64,000 nt of DNA from NCBI RefSeq assembly GCF_016741875.1, contig NZ_JAERRF010000006.1, positions 186,001 through 250,000 on the forward strand. Reading direction: 5' to 3'. Made by a program: the position numbers and the translations under genes. This document shows positions 1 to 9,244 of the stretch, one piece after another. The stretch's first letter is position 1; every line of letters begins with the position of its first letter. The notes beneath the pieces are model-generated. The model worked only from the letters and a program-made list of their open reading frames with translations, made no database searches and was not told where the DNA came from. This DNA comes from Streptomyces coffeae (lineage in GTDB: Bacteria > Actinomycetota > Actinomycetes > Streptomycetales > Streptomycetaceae).

Positions 1-994
1 CTCCCTCCGGGCGGAGGAGGAGCACACCGCGGCCCTGCTGGACTCGGTACGCGGCGGACTGCTCCCGGTGCTGGGCCTGGCCGCGCTGCTCGCGCTGCTC
101 GCCGCCGGGACCGTACTGCGGCCGGTGCGCGAGCTGGGGCGGGCCACCCGGCGGCTGGCCGAGGGCGATCTCGACTCACGGGTCGAGGTCAAGGGGCGTG
201 ATGAACTCGCCGGGCTGGCCGCGGACTTCAACACCACGGCGGATGCCTTGCAGCGCTCGGTGAACGACCTGCGTGACCAGGAGGCCAGGGCACGGCGGTT
301 CGTCGCCGATGTCTCGCACGAGCTGCGCACCCCGCTGACCGCCATGACGATGGTGACGACCGTGCTGGACGAGGACGCGGCACACCTCCCCGCGGATGCC
401 GCCCGTGCCGCCCGTACCGTCAGCGACGAGACGGCGCGGCTGGCCAGGCTGGTGGAGGACCTGATGGAGATGTCCCGCTTCGACTCGGGCGCGGCCCGGC
501 TCGACGCGGCGGATACCGATCTCGCGCAGACCATCCGCGGCACGCTGGAGCTGCGCGGCTGGACCGACCAGGTGGAGGCGTGCCTCCCGGAGGGAGTACG
601 GGCGGTGGTGGACCGGCGGCGGGTGGACGTGGCCGTGGCCAATCTCGTGGGCAACGCGCTCCGGCACGGCGAGCAGCCGGTGACGGTCACGCTGTCCGCC
701 GACACGGACCGGGTGACGGTGCAGGTCACCGACCGGGGGCCGGGGCTGCCGCCCGACACCCTGGCCCAGGTCTTCGACCGCTTCTACAAGGCGGACAGCG
801 CCCGGACCCGCTCCGAGGGCAGCGGCCTGGGCACCGCCATCGCGCTGGAGAACGCCCGGTTGCACGGCGGTACGATCGAGGCCGGCAACCGGCCCGCGAA
901 GCAGGGCGGCGGAGCTGTGTTCACCCTGCGGCTGCCCCGCCACCGCGAGGTACCGGACGGGCGGGGAACGGCGGCAGACGGAGGTGTGCGGTGA
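1..994 (+). CDS. Two-component sensor histidine kinase, 5' end outside window
   Basis: The reading frame is open from base 2 and its start lies upstream of the window; 330 residues are visible. In order they show a short extracytoplasmic end, a transmembrane helix (LLPVLGLAALLALLAAG), a HAMP linker (RPVRELGRATRRLAEGD), a HisKA domain with the H-box FVADVSHELRTPLTA (phospho-acceptor His codon at 317-319), and a HATPase domain with N-box NLVGNALRHG, G1 DRGPGLPPD and G2 GSGLGTAIA. This is an orthodox membrane sensor kinase. The response regulator gene presumably lies just upstream. The downstream lipoprotein gene overlaps it by four bases, so the two are translationally coupled and the lipoprotein may be an accessory of the sensor. 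The signal sensed cannot be read from the sequence. Confidence 0.93.
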   Translation, partial: SLRAEEEHTAALLDSVRGGLLPVLGLAALLALLAAGTVLRPVRELGRATRRLAEGDLDSRVEVKGRDELAGLAADFNTTADALQRSVNDLRDQEARARRFVADVSHELRTPLTAMTMVTTVLDEDAAHLPADAARAARTVSDETARLARLVEDLMEMSRFDSGAARLDAADTDLAQTIRGTLELRGWTDQVEACLPEGVRAVVDRRRVDVAVANLVGNALRHGEQPVTVTLSADTDRVTVQVTDRGPGLPPDTLAQVFDRFYKADSARTRSEGSGLGTAIALENARLHGGTIEAGNRPAKQGGGAVFTLRLPRHREVPDGRGTAADGGVR

Positions 995-1494
995 CCCGCG
1001 TCCGTAAGGCGACCGGTGTGCTGGCCCTCGCCCTGGCGGCGACGGCCGGTTGTGGTGTCCAGCCCACCGGGGTGGTGGACGGTGGTGAGCCCGCGAGCGG
1101 GCTCACCAAGGATCTGCGGATCTACTACGTCCATGGCTCCCGGCTCCAGGGCGTCACCCGCCCCGACATCTCCCTCCAGGCACCCGAAGGTGTCCTCAAA
1201 CTGCTGTCGCAGGAGCCGACCCGGGCCGAGGAGGAGCGCGGGCTCGTCAACCTCGTCCGGCTCGAGGGGTACTGGACGACCGGTAGGGACCATCGGATCA
1301 CCCTGCACTCGCCCGGCGCCTCCTTCGACAGCCCACGCGACCGGCTGCCCAACGGCCAGCTGGTGTGCACCCTCGCCCGCGCCCAGTCCTACGTGCACCG
1401 CGACGAGGGCGTCCGGCCCGATGATGTCCGGGTCTCCCTGGACGACGGCGAGCGGACCTACGGTCCCTACCAGTGCTCGCAGTTCCTCACCTGA
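991..1494 (+). CDS. Putative lipoprotein coupled to the sensor kinase
   Basis: A 167-residue protein starting at a GTG that overlaps the kinase stop (GTGA). The N-terminus MTRVRKATGVLALALAATAGC has a charged n-region, a hydrophobic core and a lipobox ending at Cys, so it should be an extracytoplasmic lipid-anchored protein. The rest (LTKDLRIYYVHGSRLQGVTRP, EGVLKLLSQEPTRAEEERG) resembles the small lipoproteins found next to actinobacterial sensor kinases; the CseA/CseC pair is a known precedent for such a partnership. The function here is inferred only from its position. Confidence 0.8.
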   Translation: MTRVRKATGVLALALAATAGCGVQPTGVVDGGEPASGLTKDLRIYYVHGSRLQGVTRPDISLQAPEGVLKLLSQEPTRAEEERGLVNLVRLEGYWTTGRDHRITLHSPGASFDSPRDRLPNGQLVCTLARAQSYVHRDEGVRPDDVRVSLDDGERTYGPYQCSQFLT

Positions 1495-1538
1495 ACGCGA
1501 ATGCGAGCTGACGCGAGCCGAACGCGGACGAGCCCCGC

Positions 1539-3325
<1,787 letters not shown>

Positions 3326-4663
3326 ATGACCAACGGACCCATGGGCAGGCGCCCCTTCGGCAGCGAACCGCCGGAGCGGGCCGATTCCCCCATGATGAGG
3401 CAGAACACCGAGTACACGGGCCGCTATGTGGTCCTGCTCGACCAGCAGGAACCCCAGCGCGGTATCGACGCCCTCCAGTCCTCGGTCGGCATCCAGTCCG
3501 TCGAGCGGGTCCGGGGAGCCGAGGCCGAAGACGCCACCGAACTCCTCCAACGCCCCGACACCTCGGTGCTCTTCGACGACCTCGCCACCGCCGTCGTCGA
3601 AGTACGCCCCGACCAGCGCCATGCGCTGGTGACCACCGCCGAGGCGGAATCCACCATCATCGCGGCCGAGCCGGAACGCATGGTCTACACCTCGGTGATC
3701 ACCGAACCTCAGCGGACGCTGACCGGCTTCTTCCCGACCTACCGCAGTGATGAGGACGAGGTGAACCGGCACACCCGCGCCGAGCTCGCCGCCTCGCTGG
3801 GCCCGGCCTGGGACGAGCAGAACACCACCTGGGGACTCCAGGCGATCCGGGCCAACTGGTCCACCCTGACCGGGCGCGCGGTCAAGGTCGCCGTTCTCGA
3901 CACCGGTGTGGACACCGACCACCCGGATCTGACCGGCTGCCTCGAGGCCACGGCCTCGTTCGTCCCCGGTGAGACCGTGGAGGACGGCAACGGCCACGGC
4001 TCCCACTGCATCGGCACCGTGGCCGGACCGGCCAAACCCGAGCACGCGCCCCGCTACGGGGTGGCGGGCGAGGCGCGTGTGCTCGCCGGGAAGGTGCTCA
4101 GCGACCGCGGTGTGGGCACCGATGGCCAGATCCTCGCGGGCATGGCCTGGGCGGTCTCCCACGGCGCTCGGGTGGTCTCCATGTCCCTGGGCGCTCCGGT
4201 GGAGCCGGGTGAACTCTTCCCGCAGACTTACGAGAACGTGGCGCTGCGCGCGCTCGGACGCGGCACGCTGATCGTCGCGGCGGCGGGCAACGAGAGCCGC
4301 CGGCCCCGGGTCATCACGCCCGTGGGCCGCCCGGCCAACTGTCCGTCCATCCTCGCGGTGGCCGCGCTCGGCAAGGACCTGGCGACCGCGTGGTTCTCCT
4401 GCGGGGCGATCAACGGCCCGGGCGGCGAGGTCAATATCGCCGCTCCCGGTGTGGACATCTTCTCGGTCGCGCCGGACGGCACCTACCAGACGCTGAGCGG
4501 CACCAGCATGGCCACTCCGCATGCGGCGGGAGTGGTCGCGCTGATGGTCCAGGCCCACCCCGAGGCCACCGCCGCCGACCTCCGCTCCCGGCTGCTCTCC
4601 AGCGCCTATCCGCTGCCGCAGCCCGTTGCGGACATCGGCTCGGGTCTGCTCCAGAGCCCGTGA
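3326..4663 (+). CDS. S8 family subtilisin-like serine protease
   Basis: A 445-residue protein. The start is the ATG at 3326 behind GCGGAGAC; an upstream in-frame extension has no coding character. The catalytic triad is complete: Asp192 in VAVLDTGVDTDHPDL, His224 in GNGHGSHC, Ser394 in LSGTSMATPHAAGVVAL. There is no signal peptide or Tat motif, so it is either cytosolic or exported by another route. Residues 1-160 form an N-terminal region unlike a classic I9 propeptide (YVVLLDQQEPQRGIDALQSS, LLQRPDTSVLFDDLATAVVE). The stop codon overlaps the next gene, which encodes a small propeptide-like protein, so the pair is probably one functional unit. Confidence 0.93.
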   Translation: MTNGPMGRRPFGSEPPERADSPMMRQNTEYTGRYVVLLDQQEPQRGIDALQSSVGIQSVERVRGAEAEDATELLQRPDTSVLFDDLATAVVEVRPDQRHALVTTAEAESTIIAAEPERMVYTSVITEPQRTLTGFFPTYRSDEDEVNRHTRAELAASLGPAWDEQNTTWGLQAIRANWSTLTGRAVKVAVLDTGVDTDHPDLTGCLEATASFVPGETVEDGNGHGSHCIGTVAGPAKPEHAPRYGVAGEARVLAGKVLSDRGVGTDGQILAGMAWAVSHGARVVSMSLGAPVEPGELFPQTYENVALRALGRGTLIVAAAGNESRRPRVITPVGRPANCPSILAVAALGKDLATAWFSCGAINGPGGEVNIAAPGVDIFSVAPDGTYQTLSGTSMATPHAAGVVALMVQAHPEATAADLRSRLLSSAYPLPQPVADIGSGLLQSP

Positions 4664-4908
4664 ACCGCGCATCCCGGTCCGGACCGGTCGGGGTGATCCT
4701 CTCGGTCGACCCGGACCGGTTCGCCGAGGTGGTGGCGGCCGCGCGCCGGGCCGGGCTGACCGTCACCAGTGAGCAGGAGGTGCTCGGTTCGCTCTCCGGG
4801 ACCATCGAGGAGGGCCGGATCCCGGCCCTGAAGGCCGTTGACGGCGTGGAGTCCGTCGACCGGGACCGGACCGTCCGCCTGCCACCCCCGGACGCGCCGA
4901 TCCAGTGA
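4660..4908 (+). CDS. 82-residue propeptide/inhibitor-like partner of the S8 protease
   Basis: The GTG start overlaps the protease stop (GTGA), giving tight translational coupling. The protein has the pattern V-x-V-D-P-D-R-F-A-E-V-V-AAARRAGL, a turn (EQEVLGSLSGTIEEGRIP), then LKAVDGVESVDRDRTVRLPPPDAP. This beta-alpha-beta-beta-alpha-beta layout is that of ferredoxin-like I9 propeptides of subtilases. Similar proteins are often database-labelled ketohydroxyglutarate aldolase, which I believe is a misnomer because no aldolase site is visible. Inferred role: an intermolecular chaperone or inhibitor supplied in trans to the protease. The sequence is confident as a gene; the role is inference. Confidence 0.8.
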   Translation: MNRASRSGPVGVILSVDPDRFAEVVAAARRAGLTVTSEQEVLGSLSGTIEEGRIPALKAVDGVESVDRDRTVRLPPPDAPIQ

Positions 4909-4918
4909 CCGGCCGGGG

Positions 4919-5209
4919 TCAGTCCCGCTGGTGGCAGAACACACAACCATCCCACATCGGCAGGGAGTTCAGCACTCGGTGCCGCACACGACGCCACCAT
5001 CGCCCGGAACCGGCGCAGATACGACGCGGCGAACACCGGCTCGTAGCCCAGCTCCTGCCGCCGTTGGACAGATCCAGCACCTGTCCGTCCGCGCCCCCGA
5101 AGACGTTGACATCGCACCAGCCTACGCCGGGCGGTGGCCGCGCCGTGGCCGTCGTGGAGCGCCCCGCCACAAGCTCGCCTAGGGTGGAATCCCGAGGGGC
5201 ACAGGCCAC
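4919..5209 (-). pseudogene. Degenerate small CxxC protein gene (possible)
   Basis: In the 339-bp gap after the protease pair, minus-strand pieces in two frames read like one small protein: first WCDVNVFGGADGQVLDLSNGG, then shifted by one base QELGYEPVFAASYLRRFRAM, then back in the first frame NSLPMWDGCVFCHQRD with a terminal CxxC. Either frame alone gives an unnatural Arg/Trp-rich middle. I read this as a small cysteine-containing protein gene broken by two compensating indels. It could also be chance or a sequence error. No good start codon is visible in the first frame near the conserved part. Confidence 0.35.
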
Positions 5210-5247
5210 CCGCCCGCCGGGGCCCGGTCCGGAAAGGAGCCGCCGTC

Positions 5248-6615
5248 GTGTTCGCCGTCGACACCCTGGCGATCGAGGGGCTGGGCAACCGCAGCTATCT
5301 GGCGGGCGGGCCGCACCAGGCGGTGGTGGTGGACCCGCCGCGCGATATCGACCAGGTGATCGCCGCCGCGGCCCGGCGCGGGGTGCGGATCGCGTATGTG
5401 GCCGAGACCCATGTGCACAACGACTACGTCAGCGGCGGTCTCGAACTGGCCCGGGTCACCGGTGCCGGATATCTGGTGCCCGCCCGGGCCTCGGTGTCCT
5501 TCGACCGCACCCCCGTCGCCGACGGTGACACCCTCGCCCTCGACGACGGGCTGGTGCTGCGGGCGCTGGCCACCCCCGGCCACACCCCGCACCACACCTC
5601 CTACGTCGTGGAGGAGGGCGGCCGCGCCGCCGCGGCGTTCACCGGTGGCTCACTGCTGATCGGCGCCGTCGGACGGCCGGATCTCGTCGAGCCCCGGCTC
5701 ACCGAGCCGCTGGCCCGCGCCCAGTACGCCTCCGCCCACCGGCTGGCCGACGAACTCGACGACGAGGTCCCGGTGCTGCCCACCCACGGCTTCGGCAGCT
5801 TCTGCTCCTCCGCCCAGGCCACCGGGGAGTCCACCACCATCGGCCGGGAACGGGCGCGCAATCACGCCCTCACCGAGGACATGGACACCTTCGTCGCCGA
5901 AACCCTCGCCGGTCTCGACGACATCCCCGCGTACTACGCGCACATGGGCCCGGCCAACGCCGCCGGACCCGCCCCCGTCGACCTCACCCCGCCGCACCGG
6001 GCCGGTCCCGACGAGATCGCGGCGCGGCTCGCGGCGGGGGAGTGGGTGGTGGACCTGCGCAGCCGGGTCGCCTTCGCCGCCGGGCACCTGGCCGGATCGT
6101 TCAACTTCGAGGGCGACGGCAACCCCGCCACCTATCTGGCCTGGCTGATCCCCTGGGGCAAACCCGTCACCCTGCTCGGGCACAGCCCCGGCCAGATCGC
6201 CGCCGCCCAGCGCGAGCTGGTACGGGTGGGTATCGACCACCCGGCCGCCGCGGCCACCGGTGGCCCCGCCGCCTGGGTCCGGCCGGGCGAGGAGACCCGG
6301 TCCTTCCCCCGGACCACCTTCGCCGACCTGGCCGCTGCCCGCCGGAGCGGCGCGGAGACGGTGGTGCTCGACGTCCGCCGCGACTCCGAACGCCGCCGCG
6401 GCTTCATCGACGGCTCGGTCCACCTCCCCGTCCACCATCTGCACGACCGCATGGACCAGGTGCCGCCCGGTGTGGTGTGGGTGCACTGCGCGAGCGGAAT
6501 GCGCGCGGCGATCGCCGCCTCGCTGCTGGACGCCGCCGGACGCGAAGTCGTCGCCGTCGACGACAGCTTCGAGGCGGCCGCCGAGGCCGGACTGACGGTC
6601 ATCCGGCCCCGCTGA
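5248..6615 (+). CDS. Metallo-beta-lactamase fold hydrolase with two rhodanese domains
   Basis: A 455-residue protein starting at the GTG at 5248, behind the strong RBS GGAAAGGAG at 5231. Residues 1-245 are an MBL-fold domain with the metal motif THVHNDYVSGG (His-x-His-x-Asp), then ATPGHTPHHTSYVVEEGG and PTHGFGSFC. Residues about 260-350 form a degenerate rhodanese domain (WVVDLRSRVAFAAGHLAGS) with no catalytic Cys at the loop. Residues about 370-455 are an active-looking rhodanese with CASGMR as the Cys loop. This is the persulfide-dioxygenase/sulfurtransferase architecture used to oxidise sulfane sulfur. It is monocistronic as far as can be seen. Confidence 0.9.
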   Translation: MFAVDTLAIEGLGNRSYLAGGPHQAVVVDPPRDIDQVIAAAARRGVRIAYVAETHVHNDYVSGGLELARVTGAGYLVPARASVSFDRTPVADGDTLALDDGLVLRALATPGHTPHHTSYVVEEGGRAAAAFTGGSLLIGAVGRPDLVEPRLTEPLARAQYASAHRLADELDDEVPVLPTHGFGSFCSSAQATGESTTIGRERARNHALTEDMDTFVAETLAGLDDIPAYYAHMGPANAAGPAPVDLTPPHRAGPDEIAARLAAGEWVVDLRSRVAFAAGHLAGSFNFEGDGNPATYLAWLIPWGKPVTLLGHSPGQIAAAQRELVRVGIDHPAAAATGGPAAWVRPGEETRSFPRTTFADLAAARRSGAETVVLDVRRDSERRRGFIDGSVHLPVHHLHDRMDQVPPGVVWVHCASGMRAAIAASLLDAAGREVVAVDDSFEAAAEAGLTVIRPR

Positions 6616-6853
6616 GCGCCCCGCCGCGCGCCGCCGCCCGCGCCGCCGGGAACCGGTCCGGGATGTGAACCGGGCCACGTTCCCTCCCCGTGGCACGCCA
6701 GTATCGCGTCAACACCCCACTGAATCCCGTCAGCGTCGCGTCAGGGGCGGCGTCTGTTCCCGGACCGGGGGAAGGAGCAGCCCGACGCGCCCCCGGACCC
6801 GCCCGGCCCGTGGCCGCACACCGTTGCTCACCACTCCTCCAGGGAGGACCGCC

Positions 6854-7261
6854 ATGACCGAGCTGTTGTACGGGGACGACCCGGAACCCTCAGAACGGAT
6901 CCCGGCCGGACCGCTCTACGTCCCCGTCCGGCCGGGACCCGACAGCTGTGCGGTGCGGGTGTTCCGCACCCCCGTCGGCGGCCGCACCGCCGTCGGCTTC
7001 TCCAGCCAGCGGCGTCTGACGGAGGTGCTCGGCGTCCGGCAGCCGTGGATCAGGCTCGCCGAAACCGCGTTGCGCGCCCTCACCGAACCGCTGGGCGTCA
7101 CCCATCTCACCGTGGACCCGAAGGTGGCGGCCGGCCGCGGTCTGCTCCCCTGCCGTCCGCTGGAACGGCGCATCCGGCGCCCCCGGGACCCCGAGGGCGT
7201 CACCCTCGCCGCACTGCTCTCCGGCCGCGGCACCGGAACCCTCGGTACCGGCATCGGCTGA
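6854..7261 (+). CDS. SAV_915 family protein
   Basis: A 135-residue protein with ATG at 6854 and RBS AGGGAGGA just upstream. The segment VRVFRTPVGGRTAVGFSSQRRLTEVLGVRQPWIRLAETALRALTEPLG matches the streptomycete SAV_915 family as I know it (central beta-strand then helix). The function is unknown. It ends 14 bp before the lysA start, so the two are probably co-transcribed; the C-terminus is a low-complexity Gly/Thr tail. Confidence 0.8.
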   Translation: MTELLYGDDPEPSERIPAGPLYVPVRPGPDSCAVRVFRTPVGGRTAVGFSSQRRLTEVLGVRQPWIRLAETALRALTEPLGVTHLTVDPKVAAGRGLLPCRPLERRIRRPRDPEGVTLAALLSGRGTGTLGTGIG

Positions 7262-7275
7262 GGGGACGACGCTCC

Positions 7276-8622
7276 ATGGTCACACCGCTGCTCCCGGACA
7301 CCGGGCACCCGGTGCCCGGCCCCGACGACGAGCTGACCGTCTGGCCCGCCTCGGCTGCCCGGCTCGCCCACGGCGACCTCGCCGTGGGCGGGGTGCCGCT
7401 CACCGAGATCGCCGACCGCTTCGGTACCCCGGCCTATCTGCTCGACGAGACCGAGGTACGCGCCCGCTGCCGCTCCTACCAGCGGGTCTTCCCGAGCTCA
7501 ACCGTCCTCTACGCGGCCAAGGCGTTCCTGTGCCGCGCCATGGCCCACTGGGTGGAGGACGAGGGCCTGGGGCTGGACGTCTGCTCGGCAGGGGAGCTGG
7601 AGCTCGCGTTCACCAGCGGCTTCCCACCGGACCGCATCGTGCTGCACGGCAACGCCAAGAGTCCGCAGGACCTGGAGGCCGCGCTGCGCTTCGGCGTCGG
7701 CCGCATCGTGATCGACAGCCCCTCGGAGATCGCCCGGCTGGCCGTCGCCGTGCCCGAGGGCAGCCGCCAGAAGGTCATGGTGCGGGTCGCGCCCGGGATC
7801 GCCGCGGGCGGGCACGTCAAGATCCGCACCGGTACCGAGGACCAGAAGTTCGGCCTGTCCCTCACCGACGGCTCCGCCCACCACGCCATCGCCCGGATCC
7901 TGGATCAGCCACGGCTCGAACTGGTCGGTCTGCACTGCCATCTGGGCTCCCAGATCACCTCCGTCAAGCCCTATGTGTCCGCGGTCCGCCGCATGGTGGG
8001 CCTGATGGCCCGGGTCCGGGAGCTGCACGGAGTGGTCCTCCCCGAGCTGGACCTCGGCGGCGGCCACGGCATCGCCTACCGGCCCGGCGAACCCGCGCTC
8101 GACATCGCCGCCCTGGCCGGGCGGGTGCGGGCGGAGCTGGCCGGGGGCTGTGCGGCGGCCGGGCTGCCTGTCCCGCGGCTGATCATCGAACCGGGGCGTG
8201 CGGTGGTGGGACAGGCCGGGGTGGCGCTCTACCGGGTGCTGGCCGTCAAGCGCACCGGGGAGCACACCTTCGTCGCCGTGGACGGCGGGATGAGCGACAA
8301 CCCGCGGCCCGCGCTGTACGGGGTGCGCTACGCGCCCCGGCTGGTCGGCCGCCGCTCCTCGGCCCCGCTGGTCCCCGTGACGGTGGCCGGACGCCACTGC
8401 GAGGCCGGGGACGTCCTGGCGGGCGGGGCCGAACTGCCCGCCGACCTCCACCCCGGCGACCTGCTCGCGGTGCCGGTGGCGGGCGCGTACCACCTGTCCA
8501 TGGCCTCCGGATACAACCTGGTCGGCCGTCCACCCGTGGTCGCCGTGGCCGACGGCCATGCCCGGCTGCTGGTCCGGCGCGAATCGCTGGCGGACTTCCG
8601 CAGCCGCGACGTCGGGCTGTAG
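7276..8622 (+). CDS. lysA: Diaminopimelate decarboxylase
   Basis: A 448-residue fold-type III PLP enzyme that converts meso-diaminopimelate to L-lysine. It shows the PLP lysine in VLYAAKAFLC, HCHLGSQIT, the phosphate-binding LDLGGGHGIAYR, EPGRAVVGQAG and the partner-subunit cysteine loop GRHCEAGDVLAGGAELP, then YHLSMASGYN near the end. The ATG at 7276 follows GGGGACGA, 14 bp after the SAV_915 gene. The N-terminal 35 residues precede the usual LPLTEIADRFGTPAYLLDE start, as in other actinobacterial copies. A related ornithine/arginine decarboxylase is less likely because the diaminopimelate-type Cys loop is present. Confidence 0.9.
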   Translation: MVTPLLPDTGHPVPGPDDELTVWPASAARLAHGDLAVGGVPLTEIADRFGTPAYLLDETEVRARCRSYQRVFPSSTVLYAAKAFLCRAMAHWVEDEGLGLDVCSAGELELAFTSGFPPDRIVLHGNAKSPQDLEAALRFGVGRIVIDSPSEIARLAVAVPEGSRQKVMVRVAPGIAAGGHVKIRTGTEDQKFGLSLTDGSAHHAIARILDQPRLELVGLHCHLGSQITSVKPYVSAVRRMVGLMARVRELHGVVLPELDLGGGHGIAYRPGEPALDIAALAGRVRAELAGGCAAAGLPVPRLIIEPGRAVVGQAGVALYRVLAVKRTGEHTFVAVDGGMSDNPRPALYGVRYAPRLVGRRSSAPLVPVTVAGRHCEAGDVLAGGAELPADLHPGDLLAVPVAGAYHLSMASGYNLVGRPPVVAVADGHARLLVRRESLADFRSRDVGL

Positions 8623-8660
8623 CGGCGGAGGGGCGGCGGATGCGGCCGTCCCTCCGCGCG

Positions 8661-8714
8661 CGGTCTACGGTCGGGGCGTGCCTGGCCAGCTGGGCACGCC
8701 CCGACCGTAGGCCG
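8661..8714. terminator. Long perfect inverted repeat between lysA and the YnfA gene
   Basis: Arms CTACGGTCGGGGCGTGCC (8665-8682) and its exact complement (8693-8710) enclose a 10-base loop. Pairing continues outward by four more pairs with one G-U (8661-8664 with 8711-8714). The hairpin sits 40 bp after the lysA stop and 20 bp before the next start codon, with no T-run. It could be a bidirectional terminator for lysA, or a leader structure or operator for the downstream gene. Confidence 0.7.
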
Positions 8715-8734
8715 TCCGAGAGAAAGTCCGTACC

Positions 8735-9070
8735 GTGCTCATCGCCCGCTCCGTCGCTCTGTTCGTGGTCGCCGCCCTCTTCGAGATCGGCGGTGCCTGG
8801 CTGGTGTGGCAGGGGGTGCGGGAACACCGGGGCTGGATCTGGATCGGCGCCGGGGTGATCGCCCTCGGGCTGTACGGCTTTGTGGCCACCCTCCAGCCGG
8901 ACGCCGAGTTCGGGCGCATCCTCGCCGCGTACGGCGGGGTCTTCGTCGCCGGATCGCTGGCCTGGGGCATGGTCGCCGACGGCTACCGCCCCGACCGTTT
9001 CGATGTGATCGGCGCTCTGGTGTGCCTCGCCGGAGTGGCCGTGATCATGTACGCCCCGCGCGGCCACTGA
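8735..9070 (+). CDS. YnfA (UPF0060) family inner-membrane protein
   Basis: A 111-residue, almost wholly hydrophobic protein with four predicted transmembrane helices: [80 protein letters not shown]. The [10 protein letters not shown] and [12 protein letters not shown] motifs and the length match the UPF0060/YnfA family, which is related to small multidrug-resistance proteins. The start is the GTG at 8735. The substrate is unknown. Confidence 0.93.
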   Translation: MLIARSVALFVVAALFEIGGAWLVWQGVREHRGWIWIGAGVIALGLYGFVATLQPDAEFGRILAAYGGVFVAGSLAWGMVADGYRPDRFDVIGALVCLAGVAVIMYAPRGH

Positions 9071-9244
9071 CCCCCGACGTTGGTCGTCGAGGAGTGAACC
9101 CCGGGCCTGCGGTGGCGGCCTGGGCCGAGGCGAGGGACGGTGGTGGAAGGGGAACGGAACCGGGGGGATCGTGGAGCCGGGGTTTCGGGCAACCCGGGGG
9201 ATCTCGGGGAACCGCATACGCACCTCCACCACAGGTGGTCCACC

